This document shows, piece after piece, positions 48,165 through 58,439 of a stretch of DNA of 64,000 bases. Source of the stretch: Sphingomonadales bacterium. GTDB lineage: Bacteria > Pseudomonadota > Alphaproteobacteria > Sphingomonadales > Sphingomonadaceae. Within the stretch, counting starts at the first letter, position 1, and each line of letters starts with the position of its first letter. Location of the stretch: contig JANXSN010000007.1 in NCBI GenBank assembly GCA_025352685.1, positions 1 through 64,000 on the forward strand. The letters run 5' to 3'. Made by a program: the position numbers and the translations under genes. Below the pieces are notes generated by a model, which saw only the letters and a list, made by a program, of their open reading frames with translations, searched no databases and was not told the DNA's origin.

Positions 48165-49667
48165 GTGAATCCCGACGTCGTTGCGCGAGACGCGGCGGCA
48201 ACGCGGCTGCTGGCGTCGGGTAAACCGGCGCTCGTCTGGCGCGATATGATCGCAGATACTGAAACACCCGTGTCAGCAGCGCTCAAGCTGATCGAACGAG
48301 GTCGCGGTGACTTCCTGCTGGAATCTGTTGAAGGCGGCGCGGTCCGCGGACGCTACAGCCTAATTGGTCTCGCGCCGGACTTGGTATTCCGCGCCGAGGG
48401 CGCGGCAGCAGAGCTCAATAGCCACTGGCTGACAGACCGCAACGCCTTCGAGGCCCTGACTGAAACGACATTGGTCGCATTGCGTTCGCTCGTAGCCTCG
48501 TGTCGCATCGACGTGCCGCAAGGCCTTCCGAGCGCACTCGCCTGCCTTGTCGGTTATTTCGGGTATGAGACGGTCGGCCTTGTGGAAAACCTGCCGCGCC
48601 CGCCGGCGAACCCCCTGCACCTGCCCGACATGATTTTCGTGCGACCAACAATAGTCCTCGTGTTCGACCGGCTTGCCGACCGGCTTTTCGTCGTCGCCCC
48701 GGTGTGGCCGGACGGCAATGTGAGCGACGCCCTCGACCGGATCGAAGCAACAATGGCGCGACTTGCCAAACCCCTGCCCGCCGACGTTGCAACAGCGCCT
48801 CAAGATCAATTACCCGCGCCGCAATCCGTGGTCGCTCCCGACCGTTACGCAGCGATGGTGGAGCGTGCTCGCGATTACATCGCCGCAGGCGACGTTTTTC
48901 AGGTCGTACTCGCCCAACGATTCACCCTGCCCTTCACGCTGCCCCCTTTCGATCTTTACCGGGCGCTGCGGCGGATCAATCCTTCGCCCTTCCTCTATCA
49001 CCTTGATTTGCCCGGGTTCGCTCTCATCGGCTCCAGTCCTGAAATCCTCGTGCGTGTTCGCGACAACGAGGTTACGATCAGGCCGATTGCGGGCACACGG
49101 CCTCGTGGAAAAACCGCGACCGAGGACGCCGAACACCGTGACAGCCTGCTCGCTGACCCCAAGGAACGTGCCGAACATCTCATGTTGCTCGACCTCGGTC
49201 GTAACGACGTCGGTCGCGTCGCAACCGCCGGCAGTGTGACCGTGACCGACAGCTATACGGTCGAGTTTTACAGCCACGTCATGCATATCGTCTCGAACGT
49301 GGTTGGGGAGCTGTCATCCAAGAAGGACGCGTTGGATGCCCTGTTCGCCGGCTTTCCCGCAGGCACCGTCAGCGGTGCGCCCAAAATTCGAGCCTGCGAG
49401 ATTATCGCTGAACTCGAACCCGAGACACGAGGCGCCTATGCCGGGGGTGTGGGCTATTTCAGCCCTGACGGCAGCATGGACAGTTGCATTGTTCTGCGGA
49501 CCGCCATTGTAAAAGATGGCGTCATGCATGTGCAGGCAGGTGCAGGAATCGTGGCGGATTCAAACCCGCAATACGAACAGCGCGAATGCGAAGCGAAAGC
49601 TGGCGCCCTGATGGCAGCTGCCCGCGAAGCGGTGCGCGTCGCAAACGACGCGGGGTTTGGTCAATAG
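48165..49667 (+). CDS. trpE: Anthranilate synthase component I
   Basis: 500 aa from GTG at 48165. TrpE converts chorismate and ammonia to anthranilate, committing flux to tryptophan. The N-terminal feedback site contains the LLES motif (DFLLESVEGGAVRGRYSLIG). The catalytic C-terminal part contains IGSSPEILVRV, IRPIAGTRPRGKT, LLDLGRNDVGRVA, FPAGTVSGAPK and QAGAGIVADSNPQYE, all conserved. No leader peptide or attenuator is visible in the 30 bp after ppiD. It is separated from its amidotransferase partner trpG by an exported hydrolase gene. Confidence 0.98.
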   Translation: MNPDVVARDAAATRLLASGKPALVWRDMIADTETPVSAALKLIERGRGDFLLESVEGGAVRGRYSLIGLAPDLVFRAEGAAAELNSHWLTDRNAFEALTETTLVALRSLVASCRIDVPQGLPSALACLVGYFGYETVGLVENLPRPPANPLHLPDMIFVRPTIVLVFDRLADRLFVVAPVWPDGNVSDALDRIEATMARLAKPLPADVATAPQDQLPAPQSVVAPDRYAAMVERARDYIAAGDVFQVVLAQRFTLPFTLPPFDLYRALRRINPSPFLYHLDLPGFALIGSSPEILVRVRDNEVTIRPIAGTRPRGKTATEDAEHRDSLLADPKERAEHLMLLDLGRNDVGRVATAGSVTVTDSYTVEFYSHVMHIVSNVVGELSSKKDALDALFAGFPAGTVSGAPKIRACEIIAELEPETRGAYAGGVGYFSPDGSMDSCIVLRTAIVKDGVMHVQAGAGIVADSNPQYEQRECEAKAGALMAAAREAVRVANDAGFGQ

Positions 49668-49703
49668 CTTGACCGGCTGCATGGGGCCGTTAGCTAAGGC
49701 CTC

Positions 49704-50783
49704 ATGATCCGACTTATCCTGGCTCTGGCCGCTGTGGCAGCCCTGACTTCAACCGCTGTGGTTGCCGATACCTGGCGCACGACGGAAGGCAACTATGTCG
49801 TCAAGGATTTTACGTTCAAGTCCGGCGAAAAGCTGCCCGAACTGCGCATCCACTACACAACGCTCGGCACGCCCCATCGCAACGCGAGCGGCGAGATCGA
49901 TAACGGCGTAATGGCGCTGCACGGCACGGGCGGTTCGGGCAAATCACTCCTGGTTCCGCAGTTCGCCGATGAGCTTTTTGGCCCTGACGCGCCGTTCGAC
50001 CTCAAGAAAACCTATGTGATCCTGCCCGATGGCCTGGGCCACGGCCAATCATCGAAGCCAAGCGACGGCTTGCGCATGGCCTTTCCGAAATATGATTATG
50101 ACGACATGGTTGCGGCTCAACATCGCCTGCTGGTCGATGGGCTAGGCGTCAAAAAGCTGAAGGTCATCCTGGGAACGTCAATGGGGTGCATGCACGCCTT
50201 CGTCTGGGGCGAGACCTATCCGGGGTTTGCTGAGCGCCTGGCGCCGTTCGCCTGCCAATCCGTCGAAATTGCCGGCCGCAACAGGATCTGGCGGAAGATG
50301 ACGATCGACGCGATCATGGCTGATCCGGCGTGGAACGGCGGCAATTACGCCCTACAGCCTCTGTCAGGATTACGCACGTCGACTTATCTGGGTATCATCG
50401 CAGGGGAAAACCCGCTCGCGATGCAGGCTCAATATCCGACGCGCCTTGCCGCAGAAGCCGCGCTCGACAAGAGCGTGGCCGCCGGCATGCAAGGTCTTGA
50501 TGCGAACGATCGCATTTATCAGATGGACGCGTCGCGAAACTACAATCCGACTGCTCTTCTCGAACGGATCACGGTGCCGGTCCTGTGGATAAATTCGGCG
50601 GACGACTTCATCAATCCCCCCGAGCTCGGTATTGCCCAGCGCGAAGCCATGCGAATGCCGCACGCGCGCTTCATTCTGATCCCCGCGACGACCCAGACGC
50701 GCGGACACGGCACGCACACGGCGGCAAAATTCTGGAAAGCCGATCTGGCAAAGTTGCTGGCGATCCCCGTCTCCGCGCGCTAA
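49704..50783 (+). CDS. Exported alpha/beta hydrolase, MetX (homoserine acetyltransferase)-like
   Basis: 359 aa with an N-terminal signal sequence ([17 protein letters not shown] then ADTW), so probably periplasmic. The nucleophile elbow is [11 protein letters not shown] with Ser159, resembling MetX GxSMGG; the acid is in [12 protein letters not shown] (Asp300 or 301) and the base His in RGHGTHT (335 or 338). [20 protein letters not shown] is also MetX-like. A true MetX acts in the cytoplasm, so this relative is more likely an esterase or hydrolase of unknown substrate. It sits between trpE and trpG, 36 and 10 bp from its neighbours. Confidence 0.85.
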   Translation: MIRLILALAAVAALTSTAVVADTWRTTEGNYVVKDFTFKSGEKLPELRIHYTTLGTPHRNASGEIDNGVMALHGTGGSGKSLLVPQFADELFGPDAPFDLKKTYVILPDGLGHGQSSKPSDGLRMAFPKYDYDDMVAAQHRLLVDGLGVKKLKVILGTSMGCMHAFVWGETYPGFAERLAPFACQSVEIAGRNRIWRKMTIDAIMADPAWNGGNYALQPLSGLRTSTYLGIIAGENPLAMQAQYPTRLAAEAALDKSVAAGMQGLDANDRIYQMDASRNYNPTALLERITVPVLWINSADDFINPPELGIAQREAMRMPHARFILIPATTQTRGHGTHTAAKFWKADLAKLLAIPVSAR

Positions 50784-50793
50784 GCGCGAACTC

Positions 50794-51378
50794 ATGATCC
50801 TTGTCATCGACAATTATGACAGTTTTACCTGGAATCTCGTCCATTATCTGATGGAGCTCGGAGCCGAGGTCGAAGTCGTGCGCAACGACGCAATTGGCGT
50901 CGGCCAAGCGATGTCGAGCGGTGCAGAGGCCTTTCTGATTTCGCCTGGGCCCTGCACACCGAACGAGGCCGGGATATCGCTGGATCTCGTCGCCGCTTGC
51001 GCCAAATCACGTCGTCCGCTGCTCGGCGTTTGTCTCGGTCACCAATCGATCGGGCAGCATTTTGGGGGGGATGTCGTGCGCGGAGGGCTCAAGCACGGCA
51101 AAACAAGCGCGGTGACCCACGACGGGAGCGGGTTGTTCGCCGGACTGGCTTCGCCGCTGATCGCGACACGCTACCACTCGCTGGTTGTGGAAAGCATTCC
51201 TGCAGAATTGATCGTCAATGCAACCAGCGATGACGGGCACGTCATGGGGTTTCGCCATAAATCGCTCCCAATCCACGGAGTCCAGTTCCACCCCGAAAGC
51301 ATTGCAACCGAACACGGCCACGCCATGCTCGCCAATTTCATGGTTGTGGCGGGGATGACGGTGAAGGCCCGCACGTGA
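50794..51378 (+). CDS. trpG: Anthranilate synthase component II (glutamine amidotransferase)
   Basis: 194 aa. The opening [19 protein letters not shown] and the Cys nucleophile in [17 protein letters not shown], with [16 protein letters not shown] supplying the His and Glu, identify TrpG/PabA. It supplies ammonia from glutamine to TrpE and may also serve aminodeoxychorismate synthase. Its stop overlaps the trpD start (GTGA), opening a chain of four such overlaps. Confidence 0.96.
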   Translation: MILVIDNYDSFTWNLVHYLMELGAEVEVVRNDAIGVGQAMSSGAEAFLISPGPCTPNEAGISLDLVAACAKSRRPLLGVCLGHQSIGQHFGGDVVRGGLKHGKTSAVTHDGSGLFAGLASPLIATRYHSLVVESIPAELIVNATSDDGHVMGFRHKSLPIHGVQFHPESIATEHGHAMLANFMVVAGMTVKART

Positions 51379-52352
51379 CATTGCCCGACGCGTCGGTACC
51401 GCTCGAGGCGCAGGCAGCACGCGTCGCGTTCGACGCCATGCTCGACGGTGAGGTCGGCGACGACGACATCCGCGACTTTCTGCTCGCCATGTCGCTGCGC
51501 GATGAAACCGCCATCGAGATTGCAGCTGCGATCACGACGATCCGCGCCCGGATGATACCGGTTGCAGCGCCACAAGGAGCCATTGACGTCTGCGGGACCG
51601 GCGGCGACATGAGCAACAGCGTCAACGTGTCGACGGCTGTTGCCATCGTTGTCGCAGCGTGTGGCGTCCCTGTTGCCAAGCACGGCAACCGCGCCGCGTC
51701 GAGCCAAGCCGGGGGCGCTGATACGCTCGAAGCGCTGGGTCTCGACCTCGACCGCGCCTCGGCAACGGCGCAAGCCACATTGGCTGATCTCGGAATCGCC
51801 TTTTTGTTCGCGCAAAAATATCATCCCGCGCTGGCACGCCTCGCCCACATCCGTCGGTCAATTCAGCGCCGGACAATCTTCAATCTCACCGGCCCTGCAT
51901 GCAATCCAGCGCGCGTCACCCGCCAATTAATTGGTGTTGCCCGCCCAAACTTCTTGCCCGTCTATGCCGAGGCACTGAGCATGTTGGGCACGGCGGACGC
52001 CATGCTCGTCGCCGGCCATGAACCGCTCGACGAGTTGTCGGTCGGCGGGCCGAGCACAGTCTTGCGTCTCGGCCAGGCGCTTGTTGAAATCACGCCCGAG
52101 CAGGTGGGTCTTTCTAGGCACCCGCTTGTCGCGCTCCGTGGGGGTGATGCCGCGTACAATGCGGCCGCGCTCCGGCGCATGCTTCTGGGTGAACCTGGAG
52201 CGTATCGCGACGCCGTCTTGTTCAATGCAGCGGGCGCGCTGATGGTAGCGGGCCATGTCACCGATTGGCATGAGGGGATCGAAGAAGCCGCAGAGGCACT
52301 TGACCGGGGTCTTGCCAATACACTTCTGGACTGCTGGATCGCGTACCGATGA
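51375..52352 (+). CDS. trpD: Anthranilate phosphoribosyltransferase
   Basis: 325 aa from GTG 51375. The PRPP- and anthranilate-binding motifs are visible: [32 protein letters not shown] and [17 protein letters not shown], with an [13 protein letters not shown] segment later. The enzyme attaches anthranilate to phosphoribosyl pyrophosphate, the second tryptophan step. It overlaps trpG upstream and trpC downstream by 4 nt each. Confidence 0.97.
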   Translation: MTLPDASVPLEAQAARVAFDAMLDGEVGDDDIRDFLLAMSLRDETAIEIAAAITTIRARMIPVAAPQGAIDVCGTGGDMSNSVNVSTAVAIVVAACGVPVAKHGNRAASSQAGGADTLEALGLDLDRASATAQATLADLGIAFLFAQKYHPALARLAHIRRSIQRRTIFNLTGPACNPARVTRQLIGVARPNFLPVYAEALSMLGTADAMLVAGHEPLDELSVGGPSTVLRLGQALVEITPEQVGLSRHPLVALRGGDAAYNAAALRRMLLGEPGAYRDAVLFNAAGALMVAGHVTDWHEGIEEAAEALDRGLANTLLDCWIAYR

Positions 52353-53137
52353 ACAAGCTCGACGAAATCTGTGCAACGACGCGCGAGGAGGTAAAGCGCC
52401 GCAAACGGGCGCGCTCGCTCGACGATCTCGATCGGTTGGCACAAGCTCAAACCGAACCCCGCAGCTTCCACGCGGCCTTGAGGACCAAAGTGGAAGCCGG
52501 CTTTGCGCTGATCGCAGAGGTCAAGAAGGCAAGCCCATCAAAAGGGCTGATCCGCGCCGACTTCAATCCCGCCGCGCATGCGAGCGCTTATCAGGCCGGT
52601 GGAGCGGCGTGCCTTTCCGTGTTGACCGATGCACCCTATTTTCAGGGGCATGAGCGCTTTCTCGTCGCTGCCCGCGCCGCCTGCACGCTGCCGGTTTTGC
52701 GCAAGGATTTCCTGCTCGACCCCTGGCAGGTGGCCGAAGCACGCAGCATCGGCGCCGATGCAATTCTCATCATTGCCTCGGCACTCGACAACGTCATGAT
52801 GGCCGAACTTGAGGCTGCTGCGTTTGAACGCGGGATGGATGCGCTCATCGAGGTCCACGACCTCGATGAGCTTGACCGCGCGCTGCGACTGAAATCGCGC
52901 TTGATCGGCGTCAACAACCGCGACCTGCGCGACTTCTCGGTCGATTTCGACCGTACCTTTGAACTCGTCGGACATGCGCCCGCCGATGTCACTTTTGTCG
53001 CCGAAAGCGGGCTGACCGGCCATGATGACCTCGTCGCGATGAGCCAGCACGGCGTGCGCACCTTTCTCGTTGGCGAAACGCTAATGCGGCAATCCGACGT
53101 TGAAGCCGCCACCCGCCATTTGCTCACCGGCGTGTGA
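52349..53137 (+). CDS. trpC: Indole-3-glycerol phosphate synthase
   Basis: 262 aa, TIM-barrel enzyme of normal length. Conserved segments: [16 protein letters not shown] with the catalytic Lys, [49 protein letters not shown] and FVAESGL. It closes the indole ring from carboxyphenylamino-deoxyribulose phosphate. ATGA overlap with trpD and GTGA overlap with moaC. The remaining tryptophan genes trpF, trpB and trpA are not in the window. Confidence 0.97.
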   Translation: MNKLDEICATTREEVKRRKRARSLDDLDRLAQAQTEPRSFHAALRTKVEAGFALIAEVKKASPSKGLIRADFNPAAHASAYQAGGAACLSVLTDAPYFQGHERFLVAARAACTLPVLRKDFLLDPWQVAEARSIGADAILIIASALDNVMMAELEAAAFERGMDALIEVHDLDELDRALRLKSRLIGVNNRDLRDFSVDFDRTFELVGHAPADVTFVAESGLTGHDDLVAMSQHGVRTFLVGETLMRQSDVEAATRHLLTGV

Positions 53138-53601
53138 GCGAGCTGACCCACCTCGACGACGCGGGCGCCGCGCGGATGGTCGATGTCTCGGCGAAAACCG
53201 ACACCGCGCGTGAGGCATGTGCTGAGGGTCGCATCGAAATGGCACCCACTGCACTGGCTGCGGTACGCGCCGGCACCACGAAAAAGGGCGACGTGCTCGC
53301 TGTCGCGCGTGTTGCTGGCATCATGGCTGCCAAGAGGACAAGCGACTTGATCCCGCTTTGTCACCCGCTGGCACTATCGTCAGTGACCGTTGATTTCACG
53401 CTGGACGAGACCGGCATCACGGCAACCGTCACCGCTCGGACGACAGGCCCGACCGGCGTCGAGATGGAGGCCCTGACTGCCGTGTCGGTCGCGCTGCTGA
53501 CCCTTTATGACATGGCCAAAGCGATGGACCGAGCCATGCGGATCGAAGGCGTTCGGCTGCTGAGCAAGACAGGCGGAAAATCAGGCGCGTGGCGGGCATG
53601 A
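53134..53601 (+). CDS. moaC: Cyclic pyranopterin monophosphate synthase MoaC
   Basis: 155 aa from GTG at 53134. Characteristic segments: [35 protein letters not shown] (LCHPL at 75-79), [20 protein letters not shown] and a Lys-bearing GGKSG end. MoaC rearranges the MoaA product into cyclic pyranopterin monophosphate in molybdenum cofactor synthesis. It is coupled to trpC by overlap although the pathways are unrelated. Confidence 0.97.
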   Translation: MSELTHLDDAGAARMVDVSAKTDTAREACAEGRIEMAPTALAAVRAGTTKKGDVLAVARVAGIMAAKRTSDLIPLCHPLALSSVTVDFTLDETGITATVTARTTGPTGVEMEALTAVSVALLTLYDMAKAMDRAMRIEGVRLLSKTGGKSGAWRA

Positions 53602-54776
53602 TCAGTCCGGAGGAAGCTCAAGCGCGGATCCTCGCGCTGGGCGGACAGGTATCCGTCGAGACTGTGCCCATCCTGAGCGCTGCAAACCGCTGGGCTGCCG
53701 GCGACTTGAATGCCCTGCGTACCCAGCCTGCCCGCAATCTGTCAGCGATGGACGGTTATGCGATCCGCTTTGCCGATCTCCCGGGGCCATGGCGCGTCAT
53801 CGGAGACTCTGCGCCAGGGTTTCCGTTTACTGGCAGCATTGGCATAGGCGAGGCTGCGCGAATCTTTACCGGCGCGGCTGTACCGGCCGGTGCGGATACG
53901 GTTGTTATCCAGGAAAACATCAGGCGACTAGGGACCCGGATCACGCTCAGCGGAGATGGTCCACCGTGCCAAGGCGCGCATGTGCGCCGTGCCGGATCCG
54001 ATTTTAGTCAAGGTACCCGGCTCATCGCAGCGGGCGATGCGCTTGGCCCGGCGACCCTCGCGCTCGCGGTGATGGGAGGTTACGCAAGCCTCGACGTTCG
54101 CCGTCGAATTCGTATTGCCATCGTTTCAACCGGAGACGAGCTGGTCCTACCGGGCACTAACGCGGGCACGGACCGCCTCCCCAACTCCAACGCGCCGATG
54201 TTGGCTGCGATGCTCGGCAGCCTTCCGGTCGAGATTGTCGATTTAGGCATTGTTCCTGATCACCGTGACGCGCTCGCCGCAGCATTTGGACACGCGCACA
54301 ACTGCGATATCCTCGTCACGAGCGGCGGCGCCTCGGTCGGCGATCACGATCTCGTTCGGCCCGTTCTCCTTGGTCTCGACGCGACGCTCGATTTTTGGAA
54401 AGTCGCGATGCGACCGGGTAAGCCGTTGATGGCAGGCAAGCTGGGACACACGATCGTTCTCGGCCTGCCGGGTAACCCGGTCAGCGCCTTTGTAACCGCA
54501 ACCTTATTTCTGATCCCGCTTGTCAGACACCTTTCCGGGGCGCGTAATATCTTGCCGCATCGGATCGCCGCACTGTGCACGGCTCCAATGCCAGCGGTGG
54601 GGCCCCGCACCGACTTCGTCCGAGCTCGCTGGAACGGTAACGCACTTTGCCCCTTACCCTCCACCGACAGCGGGGCGCTTTCCAGTCTTGCGCAGGCCGA
54701 TGCCCTGATCGTGCGCCCGGCAGAGTCGGGCGCGCTTTCCGAGGGCGCGCGGGTCGAAGCCATTTTGCTGGGGTGA
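53598..54776 (+). CDS. moeA: Molybdopterin molybdenumtransferase MoeA
   Basis: 392 aa from ATG at 53598, overlapping the moaC stop as ATGA like the rest of the operon; a GTG at 53589 is an alternative. Segments: [64 protein letters not shown] and [12 protein letters not shown], then [14 protein letters not shown]. MoeA inserts molybdate into the adenylylated pterin. The gene ends the trpG-trpD-trpC-moaC-moeA coupled chain, 67 bp before lexA. Confidence 0.96.
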   Translation: MISPEEAQARILALGGQVSVETVPILSAANRWAAGDLNALRTQPARNLSAMDGYAIRFADLPGPWRVIGDSAPGFPFTGSIGIGEAARIFTGAAVPAGADTVVIQENIRRLGTRITLSGDGPPCQGAHVRRAGSDFSQGTRLIAAGDALGPATLALAVMGGYASLDVRRRIRIAIVSTGDELVLPGTNAGTDRLPNSNAPMLAAMLGSLPVEIVDLGIVPDHRDALAAAFGHAHNCDILVTSGGASVGDHDLVRPVLLGLDATLDFWKVAMRPGKPLMAGKLGHTIVLGLPGNPVSAFVTATLFLIPLVRHLSGARNILPHRIAALCTAPMPAVGPRTDFVRARWNGNALCPLPSTDSGALSSLAQADALIVRPAESGALSEGARVEAILLG

Positions 54777-54801
54777 CCCAAGGGTTGACCGAGAATCGAA
54801 T

Positions 54802-54827
54802 GTTCCCTACACGTTTCTTGTTCGTTC
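54802..54827 (+). promoter_or_regulatory. LexA operator with three half-sites at 11-bp spacing
   Basis: GTTC (54802-54805), GTTT (54813-54816) and GTTC (54824-54827) are spaced as GTTC-N7-GTTT-N7-GTTC. Alphaproteobacterial LexA recognises the direct repeat GTTC-N7-GTTC. The array ends 16 bp before the lexA ATG, fitting autorepression. Confidence 0.7.
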
Positions 54828-54843
54828 TCTTGAGGAGCCCGTC

Positions 54844-55521
54844 ATGCTGACCCGTAAACAGCACGAGCTGATCTGTTTCATCAACGACCGCCTGGCCGAG
54901 ACCGGCGTCTCACCCTCGTTCGAAGAAATGAAAGAAGCCCTTGACCTCAAGTCGAAATCGGGCGTTCACCGCCTGATCTCGGCACTCGAGGAACGCGGTT
55001 TCATCCGCCGTCTGCCGAACCGCGCGCGGGCCCTCGAAGTCACCAAGCTTCCGGAGGGCGGCGTTGTTGCCAAGGTACCGATTACACTGCCCGACAACGT
55101 GATCGAGATGCCAAAACGCTTTCCCCAGCCAGCGAACGACATCATCGAATTACCACTACATGGTCGGATTGCGGCAGGTATGCCGATCGAGGCTATGGAA
55201 CGCGACCTTACCCTTCCCGTCCCCGCGGCGCTGCTCGGCCCGGGCGAACATTACGCGCTGGAAGTGTCGGGCGATTCGATGGTCGAGGCCGGCATACTGG
55301 ACGGCGACTACGCATTGATCCGCAAGACCAACGTGGCGCGAGACGGCGAAATCGTCGTGGCGCTTATCGACGACAACGAAGCGACGTTGAAATACTTCCA
55401 TCCTGACGGAGCGCGTATCAGGCTTGACCCCGCAAACGCTGCTTATCAGCCGCAGATTTATAGTGCACATCAGGTGCAGGTACAGGGCAAGTTGGCGGGT
55501 CTCTTGCGACGCTATCACTGA
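54844..55521 (+). CDS. lexA: LexA repressor (SOS regulator)
   Basis: 225 aa with ATG at 54844 after AGGAG (54833-54837). The N-terminal winged helix (about 1-65) opens [20 protein letters not shown] and contains [18 protein letters not shown]. The autocleavage bond is Ala111-Gly112 in HGRIAAGMP; the catalytic Ser is Ser145 in SGDSMVEAG and Lys183 lies in ATLKYF. LexA represses SOS DNA-repair genes until RecA filaments stimulate its self-cleavage. The upstream GTTC repeats indicate that it represses itself. Confidence 0.98.
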   Translation: MLTRKQHELICFINDRLAETGVSPSFEEMKEALDLKSKSGVHRLISALEERGFIRRLPNRARALEVTKLPEGGVVAKVPITLPDNVIEMPKRFPQPANDIIELPLHGRIAAGMPIEAMERDLTLPVPAALLGPGEHYALEVSGDSMVEAGILDGDYALIRKTNVARDGEIVVALIDDNEATLKYFHPDGARIRLDPANAAYQPQIYSAHQVQVQGKLAGLLRRYH

Positions 55522-55697
55522 GTCCTGCGTCCCACGCATGACCGAGTTCTGCACCCACGCCCCGCTTGGTAGCTGGCCTCGCTGCCGCCAAACGTCTCCA
55601 AGAGGAAAGCCCGCGCGCGATTTGCGCGGTGCAGCATCGGTGCTAGGAGAAAAATCCAGGGTCGGAACAACCCGACCAAGGCTGGAGTTTTGTCCGC

Positions 55698-57131
55698 GTG
55701 GACGCACCTATCTCAGACGTACCTATCTCTAAAGTTCCCGTTACGCGCTTCGCGCCATCTCCGACAGGGTTTTTGCACATTGGCGGTGCTCGGACGGCGC
55801 TGTTCAACTGGCTCTACGCACGACATCACGACGGCACTTTTCTGCTCCGTATCGAGGATACTGACCGGACGCGGTCGACTGATGCCGCAGTGGAGGCCAT
55901 CCTTGAGGGGTTGCGCTGGCTGGGGCTCGACTGGGATGGTCCTGAAATTTATCAGTTCAGCCGGGCTTCTCGTCATGCCGAGGTCGCTTCCCGGTTGTTG
56001 GCAAGCGGCCACGCCTATCGCTGCTACGCGACAAGCGAAGAACTCGAGGAAATGCGCGCCTCGCAACGCGTCGCGAAACAGCCAATGCGTTACGACGGGC
56101 GCTGGCGTGAGCGGACGGAAGCGCCGAATTTGCCCTTCGTCATCAGACTAAAGGCGCCCCAGAGCGGGGAAGTTACGATTGAAGATCGCGTGCAAGGGCC
56201 CGTTACCGTTCAAAACGCCGAACTCGACGATTTCGTCCTTCTCCGTTCGGATGGCACGCCGACTTACATGCTCAGCGTCGTGGTCGACGATCACGACATG
56301 GGCGTTACGCACGTCATTCGTGGTGACGATCACCTCAACAACGCCTTCCGGCAGCTCGCGCTCATTCGTGCGATGGCATGGCCTGAACCGACCTATGCCC
56401 ATGTTCCCCTCATCCACGGATCAGACGGCGCTAAATTGTCGAAGCGGCACGGGGCCCTGGGCGTCGAGGCCTACCGTGACGAAATGGGCATTTTGCCCGA
56501 GGCGCTCAACAACTACCTTCTCCGCCTCGGCTGGGGTCATGGGGACGATGAGATCATTTCCCGCAAACAAGCGATCGCGTGGTTTGATATTGATGCGGTC
56601 GGACGCTCCCCGTCCCGGTTCGACAACAAGAAACTCGATAATATCAACGGCCACTACCTGCGCGAAGCCGATGACGAGCGACTTGCCCGGCTCGTTGCGC
56701 CGATAATCGGCACTGACGACCTTGCCTTGATGACAAGAGCCATGCCTGTTCTCAAAACGCGGGCGAAATCTACTCTGGAGATCGCTGACGGCGCACGCTT
56801 CCTTTTCGGCGTTCGTCCGCTCCCTCTCGACGAACCAGCGACCGCCCTGTTATCTGAAGTCGGGGTCGCACTCGTCGGCAAGGCACGCAATGTGCTCGCC
56901 GATGTCGACGAATGGACGATGACCGCACTCGAAGAAGCTGTGCGGCAGGTTGCGGAGGAAGCCGCGCTGGGTCTCGGCAAAGTTGCCCAACCTTTGCGCG
57001 CGGCGCTGACGGGGCGGACGACTTCACCAGGGATTTTCGACGTGCTTGCTCTGCTCGGACGCGAGGAGGCGCTGGGGCGGCTTGACGACATCATCAGGGG
57101 GCGCAATGCGCGTTCCCAAGGTACGATTTAG
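55698..57131 (+). CDS. gltX: Glutamyl-tRNA synthetase
   Basis: 477 aa from GTG at 55698. Class I synthetase motifs: HIGH equivalent in [20 protein letters not shown] and KMSKS equivalent in [26 protein letters not shown] and [20 protein letters not shown] are also conserved. It charges tRNA-Glu with glutamate; some alphaproteobacteria use a second copy for tRNA-Gln. It is followed by gltA after 24 bp. The 176-bp gap to lexA holds no recognised gene. Confidence 0.97.
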   Translation: MDAPISDVPISKVPVTRFAPSPTGFLHIGGARTALFNWLYARHHDGTFLLRIEDTDRTRSTDAAVEAILEGLRWLGLDWDGPEIYQFSRASRHAEVASRLLASGHAYRCYATSEELEEMRASQRVAKQPMRYDGRWRERTEAPNLPFVIRLKAPQSGEVTIEDRVQGPVTVQNAELDDFVLLRSDGTPTYMLSVVVDDHDMGVTHVIRGDDHLNNAFRQLALIRAMAWPEPTYAHVPLIHGSDGAKLSKRHGALGVEAYRDEMGILPEALNNYLLRLGWGHGDDEIISRKQAIAWFDIDAVGRSPSRFDNKKLDNINGHYLREADDERLARLVAPIIGTDDLALMTRAMPVLKTRAKSTLEIADGARFLFGVRPLPLDEPATALLSEVGVALVGKARNVLADVDEWTMTALEEAVRQVAEEAALGLGKVAQPLRAALTGRTTSPGIFDVLALLGREEALGRLDDIIRGRNARSQGTI

Positions 57132-57155
57132 GCATCAGGTCAGGGAACGACGCAT

Positions 57156-58439
57156 ATGGCGGACATGGCAAAACTTTCGATCAGCGACAAAGAGCTCGAG
57201 TACTCCGTTCTAAAAGGTAGCGTCGGCCCCGACGTCATCGATATCCGCAAGCTTTATGCGCAGACCGGCGCCTTCACCTACGATCCCGGCTTTACATCGA
57301 CGGCGAGCTGCGAGTCCGCTCTAACCTATATCGACGGCGACGCCGGCATCCTGCTGCATCGCGGCTATCCAATCGATCAGCTTGCGGAAAAGTCGAGTTT
57401 CATGGAGGTCAGCTACCTCCTGCTGAACGGCGAACTGCCCGGCAAGGCAGCGTTCGAAAAATTCACGACCACGATCACGCGTCACACGATGCTGCACGAG
57501 CAAATGGCGACGTTTTTCCGGGGGTTTCGCCGCGATGCCCACCCGATGGCAATCATGTGCGGGGCGGTTGGTGCACTCTCGGCATTTTATCACGACTCCA
57601 CCGACATAACCGACCCGATTCAGCGGATGATCGCTTCGCACCGCCTGATCGCCAAAATGCCGACAATTGCGGCGATGGCCTACCAGTACAGCGTTGGGCG
57701 CCCGTTCCTTTATCCTCAGAACAGCCTCTCCTACACAGGCAATTTCTTGCGCATGACGTTTGGCAATCCAGCCGAGCCTTATGAAATCAATCCCATCGTC
57801 GAAAAGGCGATGGACAAGATTTTTATTCTCCACGCTGACCATGAACAGAACGCCTCGACCTCGACCGTCCGCCTTGCCGGGTCGTCGGGCGCGAACCCAT
57901 TTGCGTGCATCGCGGCCGGCATTGCCTGCCTTTGGGGTCCAGCACACGGCGGCGCGAACGAGGCGGCGCTCGAAATGCTCCGTGAAATCGGCACGCCGGA
58001 ACGTATTCCCGAGTATATCGCCCGAGCCAAAAACAAGGACGATCCGTTCCGCCTCATGGGCTTCGGACACCGCGTTTATAAAAATTTCGACCCCCGCGCG
58101 AAAGTTATGAAGGCAACGGCTGACGCCGTACTCAAGGAACTTGGCGTGACAGACCCCATTTTCGACGTCGCCCGCCAACTGGAACAAATTGCCCTGAGTG
58201 ATCCATATTTCGTTGAGAAGAAGCTGTATCCTAACGTCGATTTCTATTCCGGCGTGATCCTGTCGGCGATCGGCTTCCCAACGACGATGTTCACGGTGTT
58301 GTTTGCCCTGGCCCGGACAGTAGGCTGGGTTGCTCAGTGGAACGAGATGATCAGTGACCCGGAACAGAAAATTGGTCGGCCGCGTCAGCTTTACACCGGA
58401 CCAACGCAGCGCGATTACGTCGCCGTGGACAAGCGCTGA
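57156..58439 (+). CDS. gltA: Citrate synthase (type II, hexameric)
   Basis: 427 aa with ATG at 57156. Conserved segments: [40 protein letters not shown], catalytic His regions [20 protein letters not shown] and [12 protein letters not shown], and Asp within [15 protein letters not shown]. It condenses acetyl-CoA with oxaloacetate at the start of the TCA cycle; the type II form is typically inhibited by NADH. Its last 25 bp overlap the convergent histidine kinase gene. Confidence 0.98.
   Translation: MADMAKLSISDKELEYSVLKGSVGPDVIDIRKLYAQTGAFTYDPGFTSTASCESALTYIDGDAGILLHRGYPIDQLAEKSSFMEVSYLLLNGELPGKAAFEKFTTTITRHTMLHEQMATFFRGFRRDAHPMAIMCGAVGALSAFYHDSTDITDPIQRMIASHRLIAKMPTIAAMAYQYSVGRPFLYPQNSLSYTGNFLRMTFGNPAEPYEINPIVEKAMDKIFILHADHEQNASTSTVRLAGSSGANPFACIAAGIACLWGPAHGGANEAALEMLREIGTPERIPEYIARAKNKDDPFRLMGFGHRVYKNFDPRAKVMKATADAVLKELGVTDPIFDVARQLEQIALSDPYFVEKKLYPNVDFYSGVILSAIGFPTTMFTVLFALARTVGWVAQWNEMISDPEQKIGRPRQLYTGPTQRDYVAVDKR

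Noticed and set aside
55664-55689. GGAAC-N17-AGTT pattern before gltX resembling an EcfG promoter
   Set aside because: Its -10-like element is only 8 bp from the gltX GTG, leaving no leader; gltX is also a poor candidate for stress control.
55522-55697. A missing comEC gene between lexA and gltX
   Set aside because: I recall comEC near these genes in some sphingomonads, but I cannot verify that order here, so absence is not claimed as a finding.
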